Shown here piece by piece: positions 1 to 6,606 of a DNA stretch of 20,273 nt; position 1 is the first letter of the stretch, and every line of letters starts with the position of its first letter. Made by a program: the position numbers and the translations under genes. The notes beneath the pieces are model-generated. The model ran no database searches, was not told the origin of the DNA, and worked only from the letters and a program-made list of their open reading frames with translations. Source of the DNA: Candidatus Roizmanbacteria bacterium UBA6242. Its GTDB lineage: Bacteria; Patescibacteriota; Microgenomatia; UBA1406; GWC2-37-13. Location of the stretch: assembly GCA_002440905.1 (NCBI GenBank), contig DJWA01000002.1, positions 330,241 through 350,513 on the forward strand. Reading direction: 5' to 3'.

Positions 1-282
1 GGCAAGATGGACATCCACGTAACCCACATTCATGCTACCAAGAAAAATGCCATGGCGGAATTATTAAAGATCTTGGGAGTTAAAACCGACAATGTTATGG
101 CTGTCGGCGATGGTGGTAATGATCTGCCTCTTTTTGAGCTTAGTGGCTTTAAGGTCGCTATGGGAAACGCCGGTCCCGAACTTAAAGCTAAATCTAACGC
201 CGTAACGCTGCCGGTTGAAGAAGACGGGTTGGCTCGGGCATTGGAGCAATACGTTATTAAAAATGGTAAAATTACTCAATGA
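1..282 (+). CDS. HAD-family hydrolase, Cof/IIB type (C-terminal fragment)
   Basis: This is the 3' part of a gene whose start lies before the window; the reading frame is open from base 1 and an ATG at 7 is internal. The 93 visible residues match the C-terminal half of Cof-type (IIB) HAD phosphatases. A Lys-containing segment (T-K-K-N-A, near fragment residue 14) corresponds to motif III. G-D-G-G-N-D (fragment residues 36-41) is the Mg-binding motif IV, followed by the usual M-G-N-A segment and a D-G-L-A ending before the final helix. The family removes phosphate from sugar phosphates and similar small molecules; the substrate cannot be read from this fragment. Its TGA overlaps the ATG of the next gene (ATGA), so it is translationally coupled to a sugar nucleotidyltransferase, which makes a sugar-phosphate substrate plausible but unproven. 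Confidence 0.85.
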   Translation, partial: GKMDIHVTHIHATKKNAMAELLKILGVKTDNVMAVGDGGNDLPLFELSGFKVAMGNAGPELKAKSNAVTLPVEEDGLARALEQYVIKNGKITQ

Positions 283-1553
283 GAAAGATTAAAAACGCCC
301 TGATACTTGCCGGTGGGGACTCGACTCGTTTTTGGCCGTTGGAAGGAAAAGTGCTTTTTGACTTTTTGGGACAACCTATAATCGTTCACCAAATAAAGGA
401 GCTCAAGAAGTACGCAGAAAAAATAACCGTTGTCGTCCATAAGGAATATGCTACCGTCATTGGACGGTTAGTTGAAAACCTTGAAAATAGCGGGGATATT
501 CAAGTTATTGTTCAAAAAGAAGAGTTCGACGGACAAGCTGGTGCGATCATGTCCTCAAAAAATCACCTGACGGGTGAAGTTATTATTCTCAACGCCAACG
601 ACATCTTCGACTATTCATTGCTTTTAAAAATGACTAAATTGCCGGCCCCAAAGAATAAAATAATTCTGACCGGTAAAAAGCAGAACGAATACTTCAGCGG
701 TGGCTATTTTAAATTTGACGATAAACATAACCTAGTGGAAATCGTCGAAAAGCCGGCCATCGACGATCTGCCGTCGAATATGGTCAGGTTGGTCGTTGAC
801 TATTTTTCAGACCTTTCCCTTATAACAAAAGCGATAGAATCCGTTAAGACGACAAAGGACGACCATTACGAACAGGCCATAAATAAAATATTATCGGGGA
901 CAGTTGACAGAAGCTATCACGTGTATGAAGGTTATTGGAATAGCCTTAAATATCCTTGGCATGTTCTTGAAATGATGAAGTCGATGCTTGAAAAAATTGA
1001 AGATAAAAAAATAGCCTCATCTGCGCAAATTTCTAAAAGTGCCTCAATTGTCGGAAATGTCATAATCGGAGAAAACGTCCGGGTTGGCGATTATGCCAAA
1101 ATAGTTGGACCGGCTTACGTTGGCGACAATTCAGTTGTCAGCGACTATTCACTTATTAGGGATTCCCATGTCGGTGAAGACTGCCTAATAGGTTCGTATT
1201 CGGAAGTTGCTAGAAGCTATATTGGCAATCGGGTATTCCTGCACCGTAACTATGTTGGCGATTCGGTCATGGCTGACAAGTCAATGATGGGGGCAGGAGC
1301 CGTTACGGCTAATTTGAGATTCGACGGAAAAACGATCGCCTCCTCATACGATGAAGTAAGCATCGATACCAACCGTGATAAATTGGGGACTATAATCGGG
1401 GCAAGAAGCAAGATCGGTGTCAACTCGACAATTATTCCTGGGGTCAAAATAGGTAAGGACTGCATCGTTGCTCCTGGAGAGAAGGTGCGATTTGACCTTG
1501 AGGATGAGACTTATCTCATAAGAAGCGAGGAAAGGCGGAACCAATCCATATGA
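279..1553 (+). CDS. GlmU-like sugar-1-phosphate nucleotidyltransferase with beta-helix C-terminal domain
   Basis: The N-terminal part is an NTP_transferase fold. L-A-G-G-D-S-T-R-F-W-P-L (residues 10-21) followed by a Lys in E-G-K is the nucleotide-binding signature of enzymes that join NTP and a sugar-1-phosphate to give an NDP-sugar and pyrophosphate. N-A-N-D-I near residue 107 matches the metal-binding Asp segment. From about residue 250 the chain is a run of hexapeptide (left-handed beta-helix) repeats rich in I-G/V-G, including G-A-G-A-V-T-A-N, reminiscent of the GlmU acetyltransferase domain. A bifunctional GlmU-type role (UDP-GlcNAc supply) is therefore likely, but a GDP- or dTDP-sugar product cannot be excluded, so no symbol is given. 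The start codon overlaps the previous stop, and the gene's own TGA overlaps the ATG of yvcK. It is followed by genes that bind UDP-GlcNAc (YvcK) or use UDP-MurNAc-pentapeptide (MraY). Confidence 0.85.
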   Translation: MRKIKNALILAGGDSTRFWPLEGKVLFDFLGQPIIVHQIKELKKYAEKITVVVHKEYATVIGRLVENLENSGDIQVIVQKEEFDGQAGAIMSSKNHLTGEVIILNANDIFDYSLLLKMTKLPAPKNKIILTGKKQNEYFSGGYFKFDDKHNLVEIVEKPAIDDLPSNMVRLVVDYFSDLSLITKAIESVKTTKDDHYEQAINKILSGTVDRSYHVYEGYWNSLKYPWHVLEMMKSMLEKIEDKKIASSAQISKSASIVGNVIIGENVRVGDYAKIVGPAYVGDNSVVSDYSLIRDSHVGEDCLIGSYSEVARSYIGNRVFLHRNYVGDSVMADKSMMGAGAVTANLRFDGKTIASSYDEVSIDTNRDKLGTIIGARSKIGVNSTIIPGVKIGKDCIVAPGEKVRFDLEDETYLIRSEERRNQSI

Positions 1554-2524
1554 ATAAAATTACCGTAATTGGAGGTGGAACTGGTACATTTGTGGTTCTT
1601 TCAGGTCTCAAAAATCGGAAGCTGGATTTGTCGGTAGTTGTTTCTATGATGGACTCGGGTGGGTCAACCGGACGACTCCGAGATCAACTGGGGGTATTAC
1701 CTCCTGGCGACCTGCGGCAGTGCCTGGTAGCCTTATCAGACGCTCCCTTGCTTTGGCGTAAACTATTTCTTTATCGCTTTGAAAATGGCGATCTTAAAGG
1801 TCATAATTTTGGAAACATTTTTTTAGCAGCTCTTGAAAAAGTTAGCAATAGTTACGACGAAGCTATTAATACCGCTTCCTACGTTTTAAAAATCAGGGGA
1901 AAGGTCCATCCTGTAACATTGGACAAACTTCACCTAGTGGCTGAATACGAAAACGGTAAAATAGTCACCGGTGAAGGTCTTATTGACGAGAATCATGCAG
2001 AAAAATCAAGAATAAAGACTTCCTATCTGGTGCCTTCAGGTCATGCCAACCAAAAAGCTATAGAATCTATAAAAAACTCTCAATACCTGATAATTGGTCC
2101 GGGAGACCTCTATACGAGTATTATTCCGGTACTTTTGGTTAAAGGCGTCAAAGAAGCAATCAAGGAGAGTAAAGCAAAGATTGTTTATATTATGAATTTG
2201 ATGACAAAATCCGGCCAGACCACCGGGTATAAAGCATCAGATCATGTGGAGGACTTGGTCAAATATTTAGGCAAGACCCCCGACTTCGTATTGATTAATA
2301 ACGCCCCCATTTCTAAAGAAATTCTAAAAAGCTACGAAAAATACAACGAGACAACAGTTGAAAATGACCTTGTAGGAAACGAAAAGGGTATTACAATAAT
2401 AGAAGACGATCTTATAGACAATGAAAAGCAGGAAAAACCGGTATCCGACATTTTATACAGGAGCATTTTAAGGCACGACTCGGAAAAAGTTGCTGAAAAG
2501 ATTGAAAAAATAATTTATGTTTAA
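1550..2524 (+). CDS. yvcK: YvcK/CofD-like protein (UDP-GlcNAc-binding gluconeogenesis factor)
   Basis: The 324-residue protein has the full YvcK signature: a Gly-rich start G-G-G-T-G-T (residues 8-13), then D-S-G-G-S-T-G-R (35-42) with P-P-G-D-L-R-Q shortly after, H-N-F-G-N near residue 85, and G-P-G-D-L-Y-T-S-I in the second half. Family members bind UDP-GlcNAc and affect carbon flux, cell shape and peptidoglycan synthesis in Firmicutes and Actinobacteria; they resemble the CofD 2-phospholactate transferase fold but are not thought to make F420. The ATG overlaps the stop of the nucleotidyltransferase gene by 4 nt, and its own end overlaps dgkA by 8 nt. Sitting between a UDP-sugar enzyme and lipid-carrier enzymes fits a role as a cytoplasmic regulator of envelope precursor supply, which is an inference from context. 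Confidence 0.92.
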   Translation: MNKITVIGGGTGTFVVLSGLKNRKLDLSVVVSMMDSGGSTGRLRDQLGVLPPGDLRQCLVALSDAPLLWRKLFLYRFENGDLKGHNFGNIFLAALEKVSNSYDEAINTASYVLKIRGKVHPVTLDKLHLVAEYENGKIVTGEGLIDENHAEKSRIKTSYLVPSGHANQKAIESIKNSQYLIIGPGDLYTSIIPVLLVKGVKEAIKESKAKIVYIMNLMTKSGQTTGYKASDHVEDLVKYLGKTPDFVLINNAPISKEILKSYEKYNETTVENDLVGNEKGITIIEDDLIDNEKQEKPVSDILYRSILRHDSEKVAEKIEKIIYV

Positions 2525-2876
2525 ACGACACACAATCTCATTCAAACACGCCATAGACGGCCTTATATGGGCATTGAAGACACAACCCAATTATAGAATT
2601 CACCTTTTTCTGTCCGCGCTTGCGATTTTTGGTTCGGTATTTTTCAAGATTAGCTATGAAGAGTTCCTGATGATAATTATGCTCATAACGGTCGGTCTGG
2701 TGATTGAGACATTAAATACCGGACTAGAGCAGACGACCGATGCGATCGACCGTAAGATTAGGGAGGATATTAAAATTGCTAAGGACGTGGCCGCCGCCGC
2801 CATGCTTATCTATGCGGCCGGGTCCTTTATTATCGCTTGTTTAATTTTTATCCCGAGGATTTTAGCCCTAATATGA
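2517..2876 (+). CDS. dgkA: DgkA-type membrane lipid kinase (undecaprenol/diacylglycerol kinase)
   Basis: This small membrane protein of 119 residues has the usual DgkA length and pattern: a positively charged amphipathic start, three hydrophobic helices, and the conserved catalytic stretch E-T-L-N-T-G-L-E followed by D-A-I-D and K-D-V-A-A-A-A (residues about 62-94). The family phosphorylates diacylglycerol in Proteobacteria and undecaprenol in Gram-positives. The position immediately before mraY, which needs undecaprenyl phosphate, favours the undecaprenol kinase role; this is inference. The ATG lies inside the last codons of yvcK (8-nt overlap), and the TGA overlaps the likely mraY ATG at 2873. 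No Shine-Dalgarno sequence is visible, so expression probably depends on coupling to upstream translation. Confidence 0.9.
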   Translation: MFKRHTISFKHAIDGLIWALKTQPNYRIHLFLSALAIFGSVFFKISYEEFLMIIMLITVGLVIETLNTGLEQTTDAIDRKIREDIKIAKDVAAAAMLIYAAGSFIIACLIFIPRILALI

Positions 2877-3913
2877 TTTCAATTTATTTATTGGCGGTTT
2901 TTGCTTCTTTTGTTTTAAACTTTACTCTGATCGTTCCTTTTATAGACTTCCTATATCAACTCAAGTTTCAAAGAGCTCCCCAAAAGACAAAAGACGCTTT
3001 CAATAAACCTACGCCGATATTTGATAAATTTAACAAGCATAAAAGTGGGACACCTGTCGGAGGCGGTATTCTTATATTGGCAACGACCACCTTGGTATTC
3101 TTTCTTTTTATTCTGATGTATTGGCTTTTGCAAAAGAAAATACTAACGAACTATCCTTCGATTGCTTCTGAAATTAAAATAATTCTTTTCACATTCATTT
3201 CCTTCGGTATGCTCGGATTGTTCGATGACCTCAATAAAATATTTTTCTGGAAGAAAACCGGAATATTTGGTCTTAGGATTAGACATAAGGCGATTTTTGA
3301 AATAATCCTTTCACTCATCATTTCTTATTGGCTTTTTGCCGACCTTAAAATTCAATTTATGCATGTGCCCTACCTTGGAGTCTTCAACCTTAATTATTTC
3401 TATATCCTCTTTTCATCGTTTGTCATAATGGCTTTCGCAAATGCCGTCAATATTACCGACGGGTTGGATGGTTTGGCAGGAGGCATCCTCACATTTGCCC
3501 TAATTGGCTTCTGGGTTATTTCTCGGTCGATTCTTGATGTTCCGACGTCTCTATTTATCGCCGCCTGGCTCGGGGGGTTATTGGCATTTCTGTATTTCAA
3601 TATTTGGCCTGCCCGTGTTTGGATGGGGGATACGGGAGCGCTATCTTTTGGCGCGACTTTTGCGGTCATAGGTCTTATTTTGGGTAAAGCGTTTGCGCTT
3701 CCCATAATGGGTGGAGTTTTTGTGATTGAAATAGGTTCATCTCTTGTCCAGTTGATGGGGAAGAAGTTTCTGAAGAGAAAAATATTTCCGGTTGCTCCTT
3801 TTCACCTTTGGCTTCAATACAAGGGATGGGAAGAGCCCAAAATAGTCATGCGTTTATGGCTTGTATCTATAATCTTCGTAATCTTCGGGCTGATGATCGC
3901 GTTTATGAAGTAA
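2873..3913 (+). CDS. mraY: MraY-like phospho-N-acetylmuramoyl-pentapeptide transferase
   Basis: A polytopic membrane enzyme of the MraY/WecA superfamily, 346 residues from the ATG at 2873, which overlaps the dgkA stop. A TTG at 2837 would add 12 residues and is less attractive. It transfers phospho-MurNAc-pentapeptide to undecaprenyl phosphate, making lipid I. Visible motifs are G-T-P-V-G-G early, F-D-D-L-N-K (Asp118-Asp119), N-I-T-D-G-L-D-G (Asp196) and M-G-D-T-G (Asp253), the conserved acidic residues of the active site. K-G-W-E-E-P-K-I-V near the end is typical of MraY rather than WecA. The usual His-rich P-x-H-H-H segment reads P-F-H-L-W-L-Q (residues 309-315), with a single His. Context (murD and ftsW next, undecaprenol kinase before) supports MraY despite this divergence. 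Confidence 0.9.
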   Translation: MISIYLLAVFASFVLNFTLIVPFIDFLYQLKFQRAPQKTKDAFNKPTPIFDKFNKHKSGTPVGGGILILATTTLVFFLFILMYWLLQKKILTNYPSIASEIKIILFTFISFGMLGLFDDLNKIFFWKKTGIFGLRIRHKAIFEIILSLIISYWLFADLKIQFMHVPYLGVFNLNYFYILFSSFVIMAFANAVNITDGLDGLAGGILTFALIGFWVISRSILDVPTSLFIAAWLGGLLAFLYFNIWPARVWMGDTGALSFGATFAVIGLILGKAFALPIMGGVFVIEIGSSLVQLMGKKFLKRKIFPVAPFHLWLQYKGWEEPKIVMRLWLVSIIFVIFGLMIAFMK

Positions 3914-3921
3914 AATATACT

Positions 3922-5265
3922 ATGGCTTCGTCAACAATTGAATCCTTAAAAAATGACTATCGAGGTAAAAAAGTATTGGTTGTCGGATTGGGTTTACAAG
4001 GTGGAGGCGTTGGTATTGCCCGTTTTTTTGCCGAATTAGGGGCGGTCGTCACCGTTACCGATAAGAAAAACCATGTCCAACTTAACCCGTCAATTATTGC
4101 ACTTGAACCGTACAAAATAACCTACAGACTTGGTGAACATAGAGTTGAAGACTTCATCGCTTCTGACCTTATTTTTAAAGGTCCGGGTGTCCCTTGGACA
4201 GCTCCAGAGATTGTCGCAGCTATCGAAAAAAAGATACCCATAGAGATGGAAATGTCGTTTGTCGCTTCTAAATTTGATGGCAAGATTATCGGCATAACGG
4301 GAACAAGAGGGAAGTCGACCACAACAAACCTTATATATCATGTTCTCAAAAATCAAGGTTTACCGGTTCATTTAGGCGGAGGACTACCGGGAATATCCAA
4401 TATAGAGTATTTGAAGAATTTGACGTCAGAAGACTATCTTGTTGCCGAGCTGTCGTCGTGGGCATTATCCGGGTTTCACAGAAAAAAAATAAGTCCACAT
4501 ATATCTGTTTTCACCAATATTTATCCGGACCATCTAAATTATTACAAAAATTTGGATGATTATCTTTACGATAAAACCGCAATTTTTGCCTATCAAAAAG
4601 AAGGCGACTTCTTGATCATGAACGACCTTTTTAAAGACAAGGGTTTTGGTTTAAAGTCGAAGATGGTAACTTTTAGTAAAAATGACTTTCCTCATAAGCT
4701 AGAATTTCTTAAAGGGTCTCATAATCTTGAAAACGCCGCTGCTGCTTTGAAAGTCTCGGAAGTCCTGAATCTCGATTTAACCAAAGCGGTAGATACCATC
4801 ATAAATTTTCGTGGACTTCCTTTCAGGCAAGAGATGGTCGGTGAAAAAAATCAGGTGACGTTTATAAACGATACGACCTCAACAACTCCGGTTGCGACTA
4901 TACGGGCGATAGAAAGTTATGACGATAAGGCTATTTACCTGCTACTCGGGGGGAACTCCAAGAATCTGCCATTTGAAGAGCTGTTGGAAAAGTTGAAAAA
5001 AGTAAAAAAGATAATTCTTCTTAAGGGAAGTTTCACAGAACAGATTTATGACAAGCTAAAGATTATGTATCCCGACAAAATTACTGAAAGTTTCGATAAT
5101 CTTAATGATGCTGTTGGTGCAGCCTATTCAATCGCTTTGACTGAAAAATCACCAGCTTATGTCCTTTTTTCTCCGGCGGCTACTTCTTTTGCGATGTTTA
5201 ATAATGAGTTTCATCGTGGACGAGAATTCAACCAATTAGTTAAAAAGATTCTGACAGATGCTTAG
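3922..5265 (+). CDS. murD: UDP-N-acetylmuramoyl-L-alanine--D-glutamate ligase
   Basis: A Mur ligase of 447 residues using the ATG at 3922, 8 nt after the mraY stop; the frame is open further upstream inside mraY, but those residues do not look like MurD. MurD adds D-Glu to UDP-MurNAc-L-Ala in the cytoplasm using ATP. The N-terminal Rossmann segment K-V-L-V-V-G-L-G-L-Q-G-G-G is MurD-like. The ATP loop is G-I-T-G-T-R-G-K-S-T-T (124-134), with Arg where Asn is usual. N-I-Y-P-D-H-L-N matches the central N-x-x-x-D-H-L-D motif. N-D-T-T-S-T-T-P-V-A-T stands for the MurD N-D-S-K-A-T-N-P motif, and L-L-G-G-N-S-K-N follows in the C-terminal domain. The last codons overlap ftsW by 8 nt. Confidence 0.93.
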   Translation: MASSTIESLKNDYRGKKVLVVGLGLQGGGVGIARFFAELGAVVTVTDKKNHVQLNPSIIALEPYKITYRLGEHRVEDFIASDLIFKGPGVPWTAPEIVAAIEKKIPIEMEMSFVASKFDGKIIGITGTRGKSTTTNLIYHVLKNQGLPVHLGGGLPGISNIEYLKNLTSEDYLVAELSSWALSGFHRKKISPHISVFTNIYPDHLNYYKNLDDYLYDKTAIFAYQKEGDFLIMNDLFKDKGFGLKSKMVTFSKNDFPHKLEFLKGSHNLENAAAALKVSEVLNLDLTKAVDTIINFRGLPFRQEMVGEKNQVTFINDTTSTTPVATIRAIESYDDKAIYLLLGGNSKNLPFEELLEKLKKVKKIILLKGSFTEQIYDKLKIMYPDKITESFDNLNDAVGAAYSIALTEKSPAYVLFSPAATSFAMFNNEFHRGREFNQLVKKILTDA

Positions 5266-6349
5266 TAAACTTTTTATACGAAATAAATTCTTCTTACCGC
5301 TGTTGACGATACCGATAGTCATGTCTCTTATCGGTTTGATTTTTATCTTTGAGGCATCTTCCGTCAGGGCGATTTCTGAAACAGGCAACAGCCTTCATTA
5401 TTTCAAGCTTCAGGCAACCTGGCTAGTTTTGGCACTGGGACTTCTGATTTTTTTTTCTAGGTTTGATTATAAGAATTTATACTTTCTTTCCTTCATTTCT
5501 ATGGCGGTTTCGATATTACTACTGGTTGTTGTATTAATACCCGGCATCGGTTATTCAGCCGGTGGCGCTCGCCGTTGGATCGACTTTGGATTTTTTAATG
5601 TTCAACCAACCGAATTGACAAAATTTTCGGTCATTGTTTATTTGGCAAGCTGGTTCAAGAGTAGTGAAAAAAGGAGATTCATGTCATTTTTGAGCCTAAT
5701 CAGTTTTCTCCTTTTTCTCATAATCCTTCAACCCGACATGGGAACGGCGATAATAGTGATGTCACTATCCCTGATTATCTACTACCTGGCAGGCATGGAT
5801 TTAATCAAAATTTTTCTAATGGCGCCTATCGGCATAGGAGCGATTTACCTTTTGATCAAGTCATCGCCTTACAGATACAATCGACTAATGGCCTACCTTA
5901 ATCCGTCATCTGACCCTTTAGGGATTGGCTACCACATAAATCAGATTCTCATCTCGCTCTCAAACGGTGGATTTATAGGTTCTGGTTTTGGGGCGTCAAG
6001 GCAAAAATACCTTTTTCTTCCCGAAGCTCACACCGACTCGATATTTGCGATAATCGGTGAAGAGTACGGTTTTATAGGAGGCGTTATCCTCATAACGTTG
6101 TATTTCGTATTCGTATATAAAATATATCATCTTATAAGATTGGCACCTGACAAGCTGTCAAAACTATTGGTGGGCGGTATATTTGCATTTTTTAATCTCC
6201 AGGTAATTATTAACTTAGCAGCAATGACCGGGCTATTTCCGTTGACAGGCGTTCCATTGCCGTTTCTATCCTACGGCGGCAGCAATCTCCTCATGTCTTT
6301 CGCGCTTATTGGCATACTGCTTAATATAGAAAAGAAAGTTAGATTATAG
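5258..6349 (+). CDS. ftsW: SEDS-family peptidoglycan glycosyltransferase FtsW
   Basis: An integral membrane protein of 363 residues with about ten hydrophobic segments and the SEDS signatures: A-R-R-W-I-D-F-G followed by Q-P-T-E-L-T-K; L-Q-P-D-M-G-T-A; S-N-G-G-F-I-G-S-G-F-G; L-P-E-A-H-T-D-S-I-F-A-I-I-G-E-E-Y-G; and near the end T-G-V-P-L-P-F-L-S-Y-G-G-S. SEDS proteins polymerise lipid II into glycan strands. FtsW (septal) is preferred over RodA because the gene overlaps murD by 8 nt and lies in the division cluster. A second SEDS gene is at 14932. No partner class B penicillin-binding protein lies in the window. This is the last gene of the first operon: the next open frame starts 224 nt later behind a promoter and riboswitch. 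Confidence 0.93.
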   Translation: MLSKLFIRNKFFLPLLTIPIVMSLIGLIFIFEASSVRAISETGNSLHYFKLQATWLVLALGLLIFFSRFDYKNLYFLSFISMAVSILLLVVVLIPGIGYSAGGARRWIDFGFFNVQPTELTKFSVIVYLASWFKSSEKRRFMSFLSLISFLLFLIILQPDMGTAIIVMSLSLIIYYLAGMDLIKIFLMAPIGIGAIYLLIKSSPYRYNRLMAYLNPSSDPLGIGYHINQILISLSNGGFIGSGFGASRQKYLFLPEAHTDSIFAIIGEEYGFIGGVILITLYFVFVYKIYHLIRLAPDKLSKLLVGGIFAFFNLQVIINLAAMTGLFPLTGVPLPFLSYGGSNLLMSFALIGILLNIEKKVRL

Positions 6350-6355
6350 TTACTA

Positions 6356-6384
6356 TTGCTTTTTACTTTCCTAAGTACTATATT
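6356..6384 (+). promoter_or_regulatory. Candidate sigma70-type promoter of the riboswitch transcript
   Basis: TTGCTT (6356-6361), a 17-nt spacer and TATATT (6379-6384) lie just after the ftsW stop. Transcription would begin near 6391, about 10 nt before the first riboswitch stem. This would make the B12-controlled genes a separate transcription unit from the mraY-murD-ftsW operon. No convincing rho-independent terminator is seen between ftsW and this promoter, so read-through is also possible. Confidence 0.55.
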
Positions 6385-6400
6385 ATTTTAGTTTAAAAAT

Positions 6401-6553
6401 TGGTCTTGTTTTTTGTCACTCGTGGCTTCTTAAGCCCGGGGAAGACAAGCTCGACAGCAATGACGAGCGATTGGGAACACGGTGTAAATCCGTGACTGTG
6501 CCGCAGCGGTGTCCTGCTATATAAAGCGGGGAGTCCGAAGACCGACAAGACTT
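6401..6553 (+). promoter_or_regulatory. Cobalamin (B12) riboswitch aptamer
   Basis: The conserved core of the cobalamin riboswitch is readable directly: GGGAA, then C-A-C-G-G / C-C-G-T-G (6478-6482 / 6490-6494) closing a TGTAAAT loop, then ACTGTGCCGC (6495-6504), and the B12-box-like AGTCCGAAGACC (6532-6543). A closing stem P1 pairs GTCTTGT (6403-6409) with ACAAGAC (6545-6551) perfectly. Further hairpins are GGCTT/AAGCC (6424-6428/6432-6436), GCTCG/CGAGC (6449-6453/6464-6468) and CCTGC/GCGGG (6513-6517/6526-6530, one G-T pair). Several independent stems plus the conserved core make chance unlikely. Such RNAs usually repress B12 synthesis or transport genes, or B12-independent isozymes, when the ligand is present. 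Here the downstream gene is unrecognised. Whether adenosyl- or methyl/hydroxocobalamin is bound cannot be told. Confidence 0.92.
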
Positions 6554-6560
6554 TATTTCC

Positions 6561-6606
6561 CGAGCAGGGTATTATGTTAGCCCAAAACCGCGCTGAGGGA
6601 AGCTCG
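6561..6606 (+). promoter_or_regulatory. Possible translational expression platform hiding the start codon
   Basis: Downstream of the aptamer, CGAGC (6561-6565) can pair with GCTCG (6602-6606). Inside it, GGGT (6567-6570) can pair with GCCC (6580-6583, one G-T pair), placing the ATG at 6574 in the loop and the AGGG just before it in the stem. No U-run terminator follows. This suggests control at the level of translation start rather than transcription termination. The alternative pairing partner in the aptamer was not resolved, so this is a structural suggestion only. Confidence 0.35.

Noticed and set aside
2837..2872. TTG start extending MraY by 12 residues
   Set aside because: It would overlap dgkA by 40 nt; the ATG at 2873 overlaps the dgkA stop in the ATGA manner seen at other junctions here and begins a typical membrane N-terminus.
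3808..3921. Upstream start extending MurD by 38 residues
   Set aside because: The extra residues lie inside mraY in another frame and do not resemble MurD; the ATG at 3922 gives a normal N-terminal Rossmann segment.
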